This document shows positions 35,490-45,498 of a stretch of 64,000 nt of DNA, piece by piece. The DNA is from Candidatus Mcinerneyibacteriota bacterium (GTDB taxonomy: Bacteria > Macinerneyibacteriota > Macinerneyibacteria > Macinerneyibacteriales > DSCS01). Position 1 is the first letter of the stretch, and each line of letters starts with the position of its first letter. Under the pieces are notes generated by a model. That model was not told where the DNA came from. It searched no databases and worked only from the letters and a program-made list of their open reading frames with translations. Location: the NCBI GenBank assembly GCA_016937175.1, contig JAFGWL010000056.1, forward strand, positions 62,001 to 126,000, given 5' to 3'. The position numbers and the translations under genes were made by a program.

Positions 35490-36524
35490 TCATTTTTTCA
35501 TATAATGATACAGCAAAGCAGCTGTCGCCTCAAGCGAATCTTTATGCGTACGCTCATAGGCATGGGAAGCATCTACACCGGGCCCCAGGACGATGGTCCT
35601 CAGATCGAGCCTAGTCCTGCGGGCAGCGGAAGCATCAGACCCGTAATGGGGGTAGATATCCACTTTAAAGGGGATCTTCTTCTCCCGGGCCAACTTTGTC
35701 AGTTCTCGTCTCAGGCCCAAATCATACGGCCCGCTGCTGTCTTTGGCGCAGAGGCTCACCGTAAATTCGTCTGATTCCTGTCCCCGTCCGGGAGCTCCCA
35801 TATCGACTGCAATGAATTCTGTACAATTGTGATCCAGGCCGTTGGCTGCTCCCGCGCCTACCTCTTCTGTATTGTTGAAGTAGAAGAGAAGCGTCCTGGG
35901 CGGGACGATCTTTTCATCAGCGATGGCCTTCATAAGTCCCATGAGAACCGCGACACTGGCTTTGTCATCCAGAAAACGACTTTTAACAAACCCCTCCGGA
36001 GTCACCCGGAACCGAGGGTCAAAGGAGATAAAATCACCCACGGCGATACCGGCCTTTTTTGTCTCTTCGGCACTCGATGTCCTGATATCCGGGCGTATCT
36101 CCATATTTTCAGCTTTCCGCTCCAGTTTGCGGGCATCATCATAGACATGGACCGACTGGGAGTTAGAGAGGATCGTCCCTGTAACCGTCCCCCCTTTTTC
36201 CGTATGGATCTCCACATTCTCACATTCGACCGCTGTCATAAGAAAGCCTCCGATGGGAGTGAAGGCAAGTCTTCCGTCAGCTTTGACCTCCTTCACCATG
36301 GCTCCCAGCGTATCGACATGGGCATCAAGGACCAACGTCTCCTCCCGCTCTCCCGGGACCCTGACCACGACAGCTCCTTTTTTCAGACGGATGATCCCGG
36401 CCTCGGGAAGAAGGCGGGCGGCCTCGTTTTTGATCAGGTCCAGGACCTCGTCTGTATTTCCCGTGGGAGAGGGGACCGCGACGATCCTCGACAGAAGATC
36501 TATGATGTAATTTACATCTATCAT
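35490..36524 (-). CDS. M42 family metallo-aminopeptidase
   Basis: This 344-residue peptidase has the M42/M20-clan metal blocks DAHVDTLG (near 68-75), RFLDDKASVAVLMG (catalytic DD), NNTEEVGAGAANG (general base E), AVDMGAPG, and a C-terminal histidine in THKDS. Relatives such as FrvX and tetrahedral TET aminopeptidases trim peptides in the cytosol. It starts 7 nt after ftsZ with ribosome site ttgagg, so it is carried on the division-cluster transcript; the functional tie is probably only genomic. Confidence 0.9.
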   Translation of the reverse strand: MIDVNYIIDLLSRIVAVPSPTGNTDEVLDLIKNEAARLLPEAGIIRLKKGAVVVRVPGEREETLVLDAHVDTLGAMVKEVKADGRLAFTPIGGFLMTAVECENVEIHTEKGGTVTGTILSNSQSVHVYDDARKLERKAENMEIRPDIRTSSAEETKKAGIAVGDFISFDPRFRVTPEGFVKSRFLDDKASVAVLMGLMKAIADEKIVPPRTLLFYFNNTEEVGAGAANGLDHNCTEFIAVDMGAPGRGQESDEFTVSLCAKDSSGPYDLGLRRELTKLAREKKIPFKVDIYPHYGSDASAARRTRLDLRTIVLGPGVDASHAYERTHKDSLEATAALLYHYMKK

Positions 36525-36531
36525 AAGAACC

Positions 36532-37626
36532 TCAATCTGCTTTCCGCCTGAAGACAGCCGGAGTATCGAACTCGGGCAGGTCGGGATTCGTCAGGACAAG
36601 CCTCTCCAGAGGGACGTCTTTTCCAGCGATTTCCTTGAGTTTGTCCACACCGTGTTTTTTGTTTTCACGAAAACCCTTGGCAATCACCGTGACCTTGATC
36701 TCTTCACTCATATCCTGGTCATAGACCACACCGTATTTCAGGTTTCCGTATCCGTTGGTCTTCTGTTCGATGACTTTTACGATGCGTTCCACTTCACCCA
36801 TCTCGAAATCCTGTCCTGTGGTCACATTGACTAGGATCTCTTCGGCGCCTTCCATGCTCAGTTCTTCCATCAGGGGACATTCCACCGCCTTCTGGGCAGC
36901 TTCCACAGCCTTATTCTCTCCTACTCCCAGGCCCATGCCGATAAAGACGTCTCCCGGAGTCTTCATGACCTTGGCCAGGTCACTGAAATCCACATTGATG
37001 ACTCCCGCTGTATCGAGAAGTTCGGTGATCCCGCGGACGGAATCCAGCAGGACATTATCTACCATGCGGAAGGCCTGAAGGAAGGAGATCTTCCCCTCCT
37101 GAAGGAGGAAAAGACGCTGATTGGGGATGACGATGACAGCATCGGCAGATTCCTTGACTCCCTCTATCCCCTTTTCTGCATTTTCCATCCTGGATTTCCC
37201 TTCGAACTCAAAGGGTTTAGTTACTACAGCGATGGTCAAAATCCCCATCTCACGTGCCACTGATGCGATAACCGGCGTCGCTCCGGTCCCGGTTCCGCCA
37301 CCCATCCCCGTTGTGAGAAAGAGAAGGCTGGCGCCATCGATCATATCTCGGATCTTGTCTCGGTCTTCTGATGCGGCCTTTTCCCCTATTTCAGGATTTC
37401 CGCCCGCTCCCAGTCCCCGGGTAAGCTTGCTTCCGATGGCCAGCTTATGGCGCGCTTTGTTCTGATCCAGGACCTGAAGGTCAGTATTGACGGCAACGAA
37501 GTCAAGTCCCTTGAGAAGTCCCGACCCGACCATATTATTGAGAGCGTTGCATCCACCGCCGCCGATTCCGAAGACTTTGATCCTGACATTGAACCGTTCT
37601 GCATCTGTTCTTTCAATACTTATCAT
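36532..37626 (-). CDS. ftsZ: cell division protein FtsZ
   Basis: The 364-residue tubulin homologue forms the division ring. The GTP-binding GIGGGGCNALN (20-30), the tubulin signature GGGTGTG (109-115) and the T7 synergy-type NVDFSDL block are all present. The C-terminal peptide DTPAVFRRKAD is a recognisable variant of the FtsA/ZipA-binding tail, joined by a very short linker compared with most FtsZ proteins. Ribosome site gggagg; 11 nt after ftsA. Confidence 0.98.
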   Translation of the reverse strand: MISIERTDAERFNVRIKVFGIGGGGCNALNNMVGSGLLKGLDFVAVNTDLQVLDQNKARHKLAIGSKLTRGLGAGGNPEIGEKAASEDRDKIRDMIDGASLLFLTTGMGGGTGTGATPVIASVAREMGILTIAVVTKPFEFEGKSRMENAEKGIEGVKESADAVIVIPNQRLFLLQEGKISFLQAFRMVDNVLLDSVRGITELLDTAGVINVDFSDLAKVMKTPGDVFIGMGLGVGENKAVEAAQKAVECPLMEELSMEGAEEILVNVTTGQDFEMGEVERIVKVIEQKTNGYGNLKYGVVYDQDMSEEIKVTVIAKGFRENKKHGVDKLKEIAGKDVPLERLVLTNPDLPEFDTPAVFRRKAD

Positions 37627-37637
37627 GACAACCTCCC

Positions 37638-38903
37638 TTACCGGTTACTGAACAGTCTTTTCAGATAACCTGTTACTTTCCTGTACAGGGCAGGAAAATC
37701 TCCCATAAACCGCTCCTCATATTCATCCAGATGGTTTTTACCGTAAAGCAGCAGCCCAACCGGCGCCGCAAACTGGGGCTGGCTCACATCAAGCCCCGTG
37801 ATCGTCCCGGTGGCTCCCGGGACTCCGATCTTGACCTGGACGTCGAACATCTGCTCCAGAAGGCGGTCAAAGCCGTGGAGCCTGGCCATTCCCCCGGTCA
37901 GGATAATGCCGGCGGGAAGGTCTCGGGTGATGTTGATGTTATTCCTTCTTACCCGGTCAAAGATCAGGTCACCGATCTCTTCGAGACGGGGACGGATGAT
38001 CTCTTCGATGTTCTCTCTTTTGATACGTCCGGGCGGACGGCCGCCGACTGCGGGGACTTCGATGAGTTCGTCAGGATCTACAGTTTCGTCGATGTAGGTC
38101 GTCCCGTACCTGATCTTCAGCTGCTCCGCTTTATTCTTAGGAGTCTTCAATACCGTCGCCAGGTCACGGGTGACAATATTTCCCCCGATCTCAAGGACAT
38201 CGCTGTAATGGAGAGCATCATCGATAAATACTGCGATATCCGTCGTTCCCGCTCCCATGTCGAGGACCATACACCCCAGCTCTGATTCATCTTTGTCCAT
38301 GACAGCCATACTCGAAGCCAGAAGGTTAGGCACGGTGTCTTTCAGTCCCAGGTCAGCTTTCATCACACACTTTTCAATATTCCTTATCTGCTGAGTATTG
38401 CTGAGGATGATATGCATATCCACACCCAGTTTGATCCCCGACATCCCGCGGGGCTCTTTGATACGGTCTTCGCCGTCGATACTGTACCACCGGGGGATTT
38501 GTTTCACGACAGTTTTCGACTCCGGAAGAGGTTCCACTTTGGTCTTGGCCTGGTCTTTTACCCGTTCCACGTCTTCCTGATCGATCTCATGTTCCCGTCC
38601 TGAGACAACCACACTGCCTTCTTCGTTTCTTGACTCGATGTGCCGTCCGCTGAAACCTACGATGAGATCGTTGATGTTTTCTCCGTATTGGGACTGGGCA
38701 TCATTGACCACCTGGCTAATATTCCGTACAGTCATCTCGATATTCTTGATGATCCCCTCGCTGATGCCGCAATTTCCCATGCTGCAGGTCACCATTCCCA
38801 TCCCTTTGATCTCCAGAGCTCCGGAGTGGTCTATGGCCCCGATCATTGCTTTGATATTCTGTGATCCAAGGTCGAGACTCATCAGGATCTTTTCATTTTC
38901 CAT
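37638..38903 (-). CDS. ftsA: cell division protein FtsA
   Basis: The 421-residue actin-like protein has phosphate loops SLDLGSQNIKAMIG and VLDMGAGTTDIAVF, the adenosine motif ILTGGMARLHG, and a C-terminal amphipathic helix (about 399-421, ending YLKRLFSNR) that anchors it to the membrane. It tethers FtsZ filaments. A strong ggaggtgactg ribosome site precedes the ATG, which shares one base with the ftsQ stop. Confidence 0.97.
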   Translation of the reverse strand: MENEKILMSLDLGSQNIKAMIGAIDHSGALEIKGMGMVTCSMGNCGISEGIIKNIEMTVRNISQVVNDAQSQYGENINDLIVGFSGRHIESRNEEGSVVVSGREHEIDQEDVERVKDQAKTKVEPLPESKTVVKQIPRWYSIDGEDRIKEPRGMSGIKLGVDMHIILSNTQQIRNIEKCVMKADLGLKDTVPNLLASSMAVMDKDESELGCMVLDMGAGTTDIAVFIDDALHYSDVLEIGGNIVTRDLATVLKTPKNKAEQLKIRYGTTYIDETVDPDELIEVPAVGGRPPGRIKRENIEEIIRPRLEEIGDLIFDRVRRNNINITRDLPAGIILTGGMARLHGFDRLLEQMFDVQVKIGVPGATGTITGLDVSQPQFAAPVGLLLYGKNHLDEYEERFMGDFPALYRKVTGYLKRLFSNR

Positions 38904-39604
38904 CAGTCACCTCCGCCGTTTCTTACCACCACATAGGGTATGAACCGTAAATCAACATAATGCATCTTGTTATTGACCTTAATCAGTTCCGCCAGAGCTT
39001 CCGCCTTTTCCCGGAAGGACTCTTTTCCGAAATTGCATACCACAGAGTGCCCCTGTTCATCGACGACAGTGGCCACCACTTCGTAAGGGGCTCTGCACGA
39101 GAGAGCCTTGACGGAGAACTCCGTTTTCCCGCGGATCTCAGCCAGGAGTCTCAACCCCGCCTTGAGAGACGCTTCCCCGGTGATCACCGGGATCTCTTCG
39201 GACCCGTTTTCCGGAAAAAGAACCCCCTCGTCATCCACGCACATCCTCTCTCCTCCGGCTTTTATAAGGCCTAAAGGCCTCCTTTCAACGACTGTGATGA
39301 TGATCTTGTCAGGATAGGCTTTTCTCACCTGTACCTCTTTGACATCCGTGTTGTCCAAAAGCTCTTCACGGAGAGACGCCGCATCGACCTTCAACAGGTT
39401 CTCGCCCTTTAGTGCGCTGATCCGGGACGGGACGGGGTGTCGGGTCAGCCCTGTGACCACGACCTCCTTTACTTCCAGAGCGCTCCAGGATCCCAGCAGG
39501 GCCCCGCCTCCGTAAAAGAGGCCCGCCAGGAAAAGTCCCCAGAAAAGTAATTTGAAAACCCGCACTTTTCGGGCTCTTTTTTTCTTTCTCGTCACATAGG
39601 CCAT
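38903..39604 (-). CDS. ftsQ: cell division protein FtsQ
   Basis: The 233-residue bitopic protein has a basic cytosolic tail (about 1-15), one membrane helix (about 17-36), a POTRA domain (LEVKEVVVTGLTRHP on) and the FtsQ/DivIB beta domain. It connects the FtsL/FtsB subcomplex to the divisome. It starts 13 nt before the murC stop and is translationally coupled to it. Confidence 0.92.
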   Translation of the reverse strand: MAYVTRKKKRARKVRVFKLLFWGLFLAGLFYGGGALLGSWSALEVKEVVVTGLTRHPVPSRISALKGENLLKVDAASLREELLDNTDVKEVQVRKAYPDKIIITVVERRPLGLIKAGGERMCVDDEGVLFPENGSEEIPVITGEASLKAGLRLLAEIRGKTEFSVKALSCRAPYEVVATVVDEQGHSVVCNFGKESFREKAEALAELIKVNNKMHYVDLRFIPYVVVRNGGGD

Positions 39605-40923
39605 GACTCCTCCTCCCTGACATCCCGGGCCAAACGTCTGACAGCCAGGTTTCCATCCCCGGCTCCGAAGGAGATCACCGTCATCGGGGATGAAAGGAGA
39701 GAGCGCATAAGATGATAAGCTTCGTCCACACCGCCGGCGTAAAAGACACCGCTCCGAAAAGATGAAAGGTCGTTGACAAAATCCATGCCGTCGGGACTGT
39801 TGACTTTCTTTTCCGATGCCCCGTATACCGGCAGGACCACGATGAAATCCCCCCGGTTCCTGAAGACTTCCAGGAATCGCCTGTAAAACATTTTGAACCG
39901 TGTATACCTATGGGGTTGGAAAAGAATCATCGTGGGAGCCTTCGATTCCTCTCCCCTGAGGGCAGCCTCGATCTCAGTGGGGTGGTGGCCATAATCATCG
40001 TAAACGGCGATACCGCCTTTCCTTGCCAGAAGTTCCATCCTCCGGCCGGTCCCTTCATACATCTCCAGCCCCTGAAAGACTTTATCGGGGTCACACCCTG
40101 TTTCGCTTAAAGCTGCATAAGCCAGGAAAGCGTCAAAGACATTGTGAGCTCCCCTTTTCTTCAGATGACATGTCCTCTTCCCGATCCTGAAGTAATCATC
40201 TCCCCACTCATCGGGCCGTATCCTGCCTCTCTTCAATCCTACAGTCACCAGGCCGTTTCCGGCTTTTTTCAGCTTCCCTGCAGCCTCTTCTCCAGCAAAG
40301 ACCGGCCCACGGAAGTTCTCCACAAACTCCTGAAACGCCTCCCGGTATCTCTCCTCATTCCGGTAATTGTCCACATGCTCCAGTTCGATGTTCGTGATCA
40401 GGGCTGCCTCCCCTTTTTGGAAAGAAAGGAAGGACCCGTCGCTCTCATCCAGCTCCACTGAAGCCCTGCGTCCTTCTCCCCAGTGGCCGTTCAGGCCGGT
40501 CTGACTGAGAATACCCCCGATATAGTAGGAGGCTTTCTCTCCTTCCAGAGCTAAAAGAGCTGAAGCGGTGAAAGAGGCCGTGGTCGTCTTTCCGTGGCTT
40601 CCCACGACTCCGTAAACCTCTTTTTCTTTAAACAGGTCTGCCAGGAAAGCCCCCCGTGAGATAAGAGGGATCTCTTTTTTCAAAGCCTCATCCCATTCCG
40701 GGTTATCAGGGCCCACAGCACTGGTGAAGATGACTTTTTGACACTTTCCCGGGATATGGTCACGGCTGTGGCCGTAAAAGAGCGAAGCTCCCCGCTGTTG
40801 CAGAGCACGGGTCCTGTCATTCTCCTTCAGGTCCGACCCTGAAACACGGTCTCCGCGCTCAAGGCAGATCTCCGCCAATGCACTCATCCCGATACCACCT
40901 ATACCGATAAAGTGGATGATCAT
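39592..40923 (-). CDS. murC: UDP-N-acetylmuramate-L-alanine ligase
   Basis: The 443-residue Mur ligase has the N-terminal FIGIGGIGMSALAEI UDP-binding loop, ATP site GSHGKTTTAS (near 110), metal-binding VELDESDGS and the C-domain block YDDYGHHPTEI. It adds L-alanine to UDP-MurNAc, the first cytosolic peptide step. It overlaps murG by 4 nt. murB, which normally sits next to it, is absent. Confidence 0.97.
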   Translation of the reverse strand: MIIHFIGIGGIGMSALAEICLERGDRVSGSDLKENDRTRALQQRGASLFYGHSRDHIPGKCQKVIFTSAVGPDNPEWDEALKKEIPLISRGAFLADLFKEKEVYGVVGSHGKTTTASFTASALLALEGEKASYYIGGILSQTGLNGHWGEGRRASVELDESDGSFLSFQKGEAALITNIELEHVDNYRNEERYREAFQEFVENFRGPVFAGEEAAGKLKKAGNGLVTVGLKRGRIRPDEWGDDYFRIGKRTCHLKKRGAHNVFDAFLAYAALSETGCDPDKVFQGLEMYEGTGRRMELLARKGGIAVYDDYGHHPTEIEAALRGEESKAPTMILFQPHRYTRFKMFYRRFLEVFRNRGDFIVVLPVYGASEKKVNSPDGMDFVNDLSSFRSGVFYAGGVDEAYHLMRSLLSSPMTVISFGAGDGNLAVRRLARDVREEESWPM

Positions 40924-41930
40924 AACATCGCCTCCGCAATCCGTTCCGCGGCACTTTTATTCTTATGCAGGGGCTCCCGCCCCCCTGTCTTTCCGGCCTT
41001 GTTCATTTTTATCAAGGCTTCTTCCAGGCGCTCTTCGAATCCGTCGCCCTCTTCCACCATGATATAACCGCCCTTCTTTTCCATGGCCCGGGCATTGGCC
41101 CGCTGATGGTCATCTTTAGCGTGGGGATAGGGCACAAGGATCCCCGGGATCTCCAGGGCCTCCAGCTCAGCCAGGGCTGTGGCCCCTGCCCGGGAAACAG
41201 CCAGAGCCGTCTCGGCGAAGATCTCTTCCATATGGTGGCAATAGGAGAAGATACGCAGTCCCGGCCTCTCTTCAAGGGCGGAAGAGACCATCTCGAAGTC
41301 GCGCTCTCCGGTGATCCATAAAAGCGGACGGCCCAGTTTTTCCAAAAACCCTGATTTCTCCAGACGGACCAGAGCCTCATTCAATCTCCTGGATCCCAGG
41401 CTTCCACCCAGGACTGCCAGGCCTTCTCCTTCTGGAATGATCTTCAGAAGAGAAGCGCGGACAGGATTCCCTGTCCATAAGGCCTTGCCAGGGGCGAATC
41501 CCGAGAGGCTTTCGGGAAATGAGACAAAGACCTTTTCGGCAAGAGGCGCTAAAAGCCGGGTGACACGGCCCGGAATGACATTCTGCTCCAGCAGATAGAG
41601 TGGCTTTCTCTGAAAAGCCGCAGCCAGTCCGAAATAAAAGCTTACATATCCCCCGGCGCATACCACACAGTCAAAAGCTTCTTTACGTATCCAATTGCTG
41701 ATAGAGAAAAGAGTCAGCGGATTTTTAAAAAATCCCCCTATCTTTTCACCGGGCCGGTAGATCTCAAATCCCCGGTAATCGGCCCCTTCCCGCTCAAAGA
41801 GTTCCCGCTCCATGCGATGGTTGGTTCCTCCGAAAGAGACACGGGCCCCCCGGCCGGCTAAAAACTGCCCCAGGGCCAGGGCAGGATAGATATGCCCTCC
41901 GGTTCCTCCGGCGGCCAGGAGCACCTTCAT
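40920..41930 (-). CDS. murG: UDP-GlcNAc:lipid I glycosyltransferase
   Basis: The 336-residue GT28 enzyme opens with the glycine loop AAGGTGGHIYPALALG and has the C-domain donor site blocks VLGGSLGSRRLNEAL and SRAGATALAELEAL. It converts lipid I to lipid II on the inner membrane face. Start ATG 41930 overlaps the ftsW stop by 4 nt behind an aaggagg site. Length is slightly shorter than E. coli MurG (355). Confidence 0.96.
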   Translation of the reverse strand: MKVLLAAGGTGGHIYPALALGQFLAGRGARVSFGGTNHRMERELFEREGADYRGFEIYRPGEKIGGFFKNPLTLFSISNWIRKEAFDCVVCAGGYVSFYFGLAAAFQRKPLYLLEQNVIPGRVTRLLAPLAEKVFVSFPESLSGFAPGKALWTGNPVRASLLKIIPEGEGLAVLGGSLGSRRLNEALVRLEKSGFLEKLGRPLLWITGERDFEMVSSALEERPGLRIFSYCHHMEEIFAETALAVSRAGATALAELEALEIPGILVPYPHAKDDHQRANARAMEKKGGYIMVEEGDGFEERLEEALIKMNKAGKTGGREPLHKNKSAAERIAEAML

Positions 41931-43042
41931 GACATCCTCCTTGCAATATCTTTTTCAATGCTTCTGGCCATTCCCAGGAGCGTCATGAAAATGAGAAGAG
42001 AGGTCCTTCCGTAACTGATCAGGGGCAGCGTCATGCCGGTTACCGGGAAAAGCCCTACGGTAACGCCCATATTGATCACCGATTGGAAGGCAAAAAGAGA
42101 GCCTGTCATAAGAAGGAAATAGCGTTCATAATCATATTTTGATTCTTCTGCAAGGCGGATAAATTTGTAAAAGAGAAGAAGGTAGAGAGCAATGATCCCC
42201 AGAATGAAGATAATGCCCATCTCCTCTCCGATGACAGAAAAGATAAAGTCTGTATGAGCTTCCGGAAGCAGATTTTTATAGGCACCTGAGCCGAATCCGC
42301 GCCCGAAATAACCACCCATCTGAAAAGCGGCGATAGAGTGTCTCAGCTGGTAAGCCGGAGGGGCTCCGTTAAAAAGATAGTCCAGCCAGGAGGCTACTCG
42401 TCCGCTTCTGAAGCCTCCCCCTCTCAAAAGAAAGAGAAGCCCGACCGTTAAAGCTGAGGAGGCCCAGAAGAGTATGGCCTTGGGATTCCGCCCCGATACG
42501 AAGAAGACGACTCCGTACAGGGAGAGAATCAGCACCGAAGTGGAAAAATCATTCCCCGTGAAGATGAGAAGTGCTGTGGCCGCTGTGATCAGCAGCGGGT
42601 ACTGTTTCAGCGAAGTTGACTTTCCGGGCCTCCTGTATCCTCCTGCTTCTTTGTGGAACGAAGCGGTCAGATAGAGGATCAGCGTTAACTTGGCCCCTTC
42701 CGAGGGCTGGAACCTTAAAAATCCCAGCTCGATCCATCGGCGGGCCCCGTTTATCTCAACGCCCACATGGGGCAGGAAAACGGCTACGAGAAGGATTAGG
42801 GAAAGAAGGTGGAGCCAGGGCGCAATGGGAAGCAGACGCTTAAGGACCACCCGTGACGCCAGGGCGTAGATGAACAAACCGGCCAGGGCTGCCAGAAGAT
42901 GTCTTTTAAAATAAAAGAGAGGATCCCCTGTATGGCGCATGGCCGGAGAGATGCTGGCTGTCCACATGGCCAGGATAGAAAAAGCATAAAAGGCCATGAT
43001 GATGATCTTCATATCCATTACCACGGGACGGGGGCTTTTCAT
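41927..43042 (-). CDS. ftsW: septal peptidoglycan glycosyltransferase FtsW (SEDS family)
   Basis: The 371-residue protein has about ten membrane helices and the SEDS blocks INGARRWIELGFLRFQPSEGAKL and GFGSGAYKNLLPEAHTDFIFSVIGEEMG, including the catalytic-type aspartate and the conserved C-terminal GMTLPLISYGRTSLL. It polymerises lipid II with its class B PBP partner FtsI, encoded upstream in the same operon. A second SEDS gene (rodA) is not seen here. Confidence 0.96.
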   Translation of the reverse strand: MKSPRPVVMDMKIIIMAFYAFSILAMWTASISPAMRHTGDPLFYFKRHLLAALAGLFIYALASRVVLKRLLPIAPWLHLLSLILLVAVFLPHVGVEINGARRWIELGFLRFQPSEGAKLTLILYLTASFHKEAGGYRRPGKSTSLKQYPLLITAATALLIFTGNDFSTSVLILSLYGVVFFVSGRNPKAILFWASSALTVGLLFLLRGGGFRSGRVASWLDYLFNGAPPAYQLRHSIAAFQMGGYFGRGFGSGAYKNLLPEAHTDFIFSVIGEEMGIIFILGIIALYLLLFYKFIRLAEESKYDYERYFLLMTGSLFAFQSVINMGVTVGLFPVTGMTLPLISYGRTSLLIFMTLLGMARSIEKDIARRMS

Positions 43043-44400
43043 CTCTGCTCCTTTTTCAGGCGGAGGGACTCTTCTTTGAAATGGCGTCCCCGCTCTTCAA
43101 AATTCGAATACATGTCGAAACTGGCCGCAGCCGGCGAAAGAAGGACGATATCCCCTTTAAGCGCTTTTGAGAAACTCAGCCTCACAGCCTCCTCCATCCC
43201 CCCGGCACTCTCATAGGGGATCTTCTCTCTCTCCATCAGGCTTTTAATACGGGGAGTCGTCTCCCCCAACAGGACGACGGCCCGGCACTCTTTTCTGATA
43301 AGAGGGAGAAGGGGGGTAAAATCACTCTTTTTTGCATCATCCCCGCCAAGGATCAGAATGATCTTTCGGCCGGGAAAGGAGGCAAGGGCTTTTTGAGTGG
43401 AATCCACATTGGTCCCCTTGGAATCGTTGACAAAAAGGATTCCCATTATTTCACAGACTGGTTCCAGGCGGTGTTCTATCCCCTTGAAATCACAGAGGTC
43501 CTCCGCCCACCGGTCCATGGAGGTAACATAGGGGCGTACAGCAGCGATAGCTGCCAGGGTGTTTTCCAGGTTATGGGCCCCCGGCAAAGTCAGTCGATCT
43601 GCATAAGCAATTCGTTCGGGATCGCCCCCTTCTGAAAACCAGAGAGCCCCCTCGTTCACGAAAGCTCCCCTTGGGAGGCTTCGCCGGCGTGAGAAAAGAT
43701 AGCGCTTCCCGGGAAAGGCACGGGTCGCCGTTTCCAGTTTTTCATCGTCTCCGTTTACCACAAGCCGTCCCTCTTCTCCCATATTATCAGTAATTTTTAA
43801 TTTCGTCTTAAAGTAGACTTCATAGGAGCCTCCGTAACGGTCCAGATGGTCGGGTGTGATATTGGTGATGACAGCTGTCTCCGGCCGGAAGGTCTCGACT
43901 GTCTCCAGTTGATAGGAGGAGACTTCACACACAAGAAAGGTATGGCAAGAGTCTGTATAATCGGATAAGGCCTGCCCGATATTCCCCACCGCTGCAGCAG
44001 AATGTCCCTGTCCTTCTAAAAGATACCGGATCAGGCTGACTGTCGTCGATTTCCCGTTGGTCCCGGTGACAGCGATGAGCCTTTTCCCCGGGGAAAGGGA
44101 CCGATAGGCGAATTCCAGCTCTCCTATAAGGGGCATCTCCTCTTTGACCCTCTGAATATAGGGCGACCGGGGGTCTATCCCCGGAGAGAGGACGGCCAGA
44201 CTACAAAAGGAGAAGAACCCGTCAGTATTTTCTGTCTCATAAGGGATTCCCAATTCTTCGAGCTGCTGAAAGCGGCTTTCAAGGGCCGGAGTCCGCTGCC
44301 TCTCTGTCACATAGGCCTTCCAGCCTTTTCTGAGAGCCAGCCGGGCTGCCGCCAGGCCGCTGATTCCGCATCCGATTATCAGAATTCCGTCACGAGACAT
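43039..44400 (-). CDS. murD: UDP-N-acetylmuramoyl-L-alanine:D-glutamate ligase
   Basis: The Mur ligase (about 453 residues) has ILIIGCGISGLAAARLAL at the N-terminus, the ATP site VTGTNGKSTTVSL, the metal block CEVSSYQLE and the C-domain ILGGDDAKKSDF. It adds D-glutamate to UDP-MurNAc-L-Ala. Two ATGs two codons apart (44406 and 44400) are possible; the second is better spaced from the gagagg ribosome site and was chosen. Its 3' end overlaps ftsW by 4 nt. Confidence 0.96.
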   Translation of the reverse strand: MSRDGILIIGCGISGLAAARLALRKGWKAYVTERQRTPALESRFQQLEELGIPYETENTDGFFSFCSLAVLSPGIDPRSPYIQRVKEEMPLIGELEFAYRSLSPGKRLIAVTGTNGKSTTVSLIRYLLEGQGHSAAAVGNIGQALSDYTDSCHTFLVCEVSSYQLETVETFRPETAVITNITPDHLDRYGGSYEVYFKTKLKITDNMGEEGRLVVNGDDEKLETATRAFPGKRYLFSRRRSLPRGAFVNEGALWFSEGGDPERIAYADRLTLPGAHNLENTLAAIAAVRPYVTSMDRWAEDLCDFKGIEHRLEPVCEIMGILFVNDSKGTNVDSTQKALASFPGRKIILILGGDDAKKSDFTPLLPLIRKECRAVVLLGETTPRIKSLMEREKIPYESAGGMEEAVRLSFSKALKGDIVLLSPAAASFDMYSNFEERGRHFKEESLRLKKEQR

Positions 44401-44412
44401 GACCATCCTCTC

Positions 44413-45498
44413 CTATTGCAGTTTCAGTGTACTCAATCCCAGTAAAGCCAGCATGATCCCCATGATCCAGAAACGTACCGTCACCTTCGTCTCACTCCAG
44501 CCCAGCAGCTCAAAATGGTGGTGGATCGGAGCTCTTAAAAAGATACGCTTTCCCTTTGTCGCCTTGAAATAAGCTACCTGCAGAAGCACCGAGAGAGCCT
44601 CCATGACGAAGACACCCCCGACGATGACGATGAGGATCTCCCTTTTTATCAAAATAGCGATTATGGCAAGAGCTCCCCCCAGGGGAAGAGACCCCACATC
44701 TCCCATGAAGACAGAAGCAGGATAAGAGTTAAACCAGAGAAATCCCAGAGCTGCTCCCACGATGGCCATGGCAAAGACTGTCAACTCTCCGGTTCCGGGA
44801 AGAAAGGGGATGTTGAGATAATCGGCAAACTGGATATGGCCGGTAACATAAGCCATAAGGGCAAAAGCCGAAATAGCGAGCCCCACGTTGCCGATGGCCA
44901 GTCCGTCCAGGCCGTCGGTAAGGTTCACAGCATTGGAAGTGGCCATGATCACCAACATGACAAAGGGGATATAGAGGAGGCCCAGGTCCAGAAAGACATC
45001 CTTCATAAAGGGGATGGCGATGGACCCCTTCAGCGCGGCGTCCTGGGGGAAAAAGTAGAGAAGTGCCCCTACCCCCAGCCCCAATGTCCCCTGAATGATC
45101 AGCTTGTAACGGGCGATGACCCCTTCCGGGTTTTTCTTCGTGATCTTCAGATAGTCGTCCAGAAAACCCAGGGCTCCGAGCCAGAGGACTGTAGCCAGGG
45201 CGACCAAGACATATTCGTTTTTAATATCGGCCCAGAGAAGTGTAGAAAGGACGATGGAGATAAGGATCAGGACCCCTCCCATACTGGGTGTCCCTGCTTT
45301 TTTCTGATGAGAATCGGGGACATATTCCCTGATATGGGAGAAATTGATCCTTTTCAGGAAACGGATAGTCATGGGCCCGAAGATAAAGCTGATCACAAGG
45401 GCCGTGATCAGAGCATAGGCAGACCGGAACGTGATATAGCGGAATACATTGAATCCGGCAAAATGTTTGATGAGAGGGACAAAAATATAATAGAGCAT
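44413..45498 (-). CDS. mraY: phospho-MurNAc-pentapeptide translocase
   Basis: The 361-residue membrane enzyme has about ten helices and the MraY signatures KKAGTPSMGGVLI, NAVNLTDGLDGLAIG, FMGDVGSLPLGGAL (catalytic aspartates) and APIHHHFE. It transfers phospho-MurNAc-pentapeptide to undecaprenyl phosphate, giving lipid I. The ATG shares one base with the murF stop (TAATG). Ribosome site gggaggag. Confidence 0.97.
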   Translation of the reverse strand: MLYYIFVPLIKHFAGFNVFRYITFRSAYALITALVISFIFGPMTIRFLKRINFSHIREYVPDSHQKKAGTPSMGGVLILISIVLSTLLWADIKNEYVLVALATVLWLGALGFLDDYLKITKKNPEGVIARYKLIIQGTLGLGVGALLYFFPQDAALKGSIAIPFMKDVFLDLGLLYIPFVMLVIMATSNAVNLTDGLDGLAIGNVGLAISAFALMAYVTGHIQFADYLNIPFLPGTGELTVFAMAIVGAALGFLWFNSYPASVFMGDVGSLPLGGALAIIAILIKREILIVIVGGVFVMEALSVLLQVAYFKATKGKRIFLRAPIHHHFELLGWSETKVTVRFWIMGIMLALLGLSTLKLQ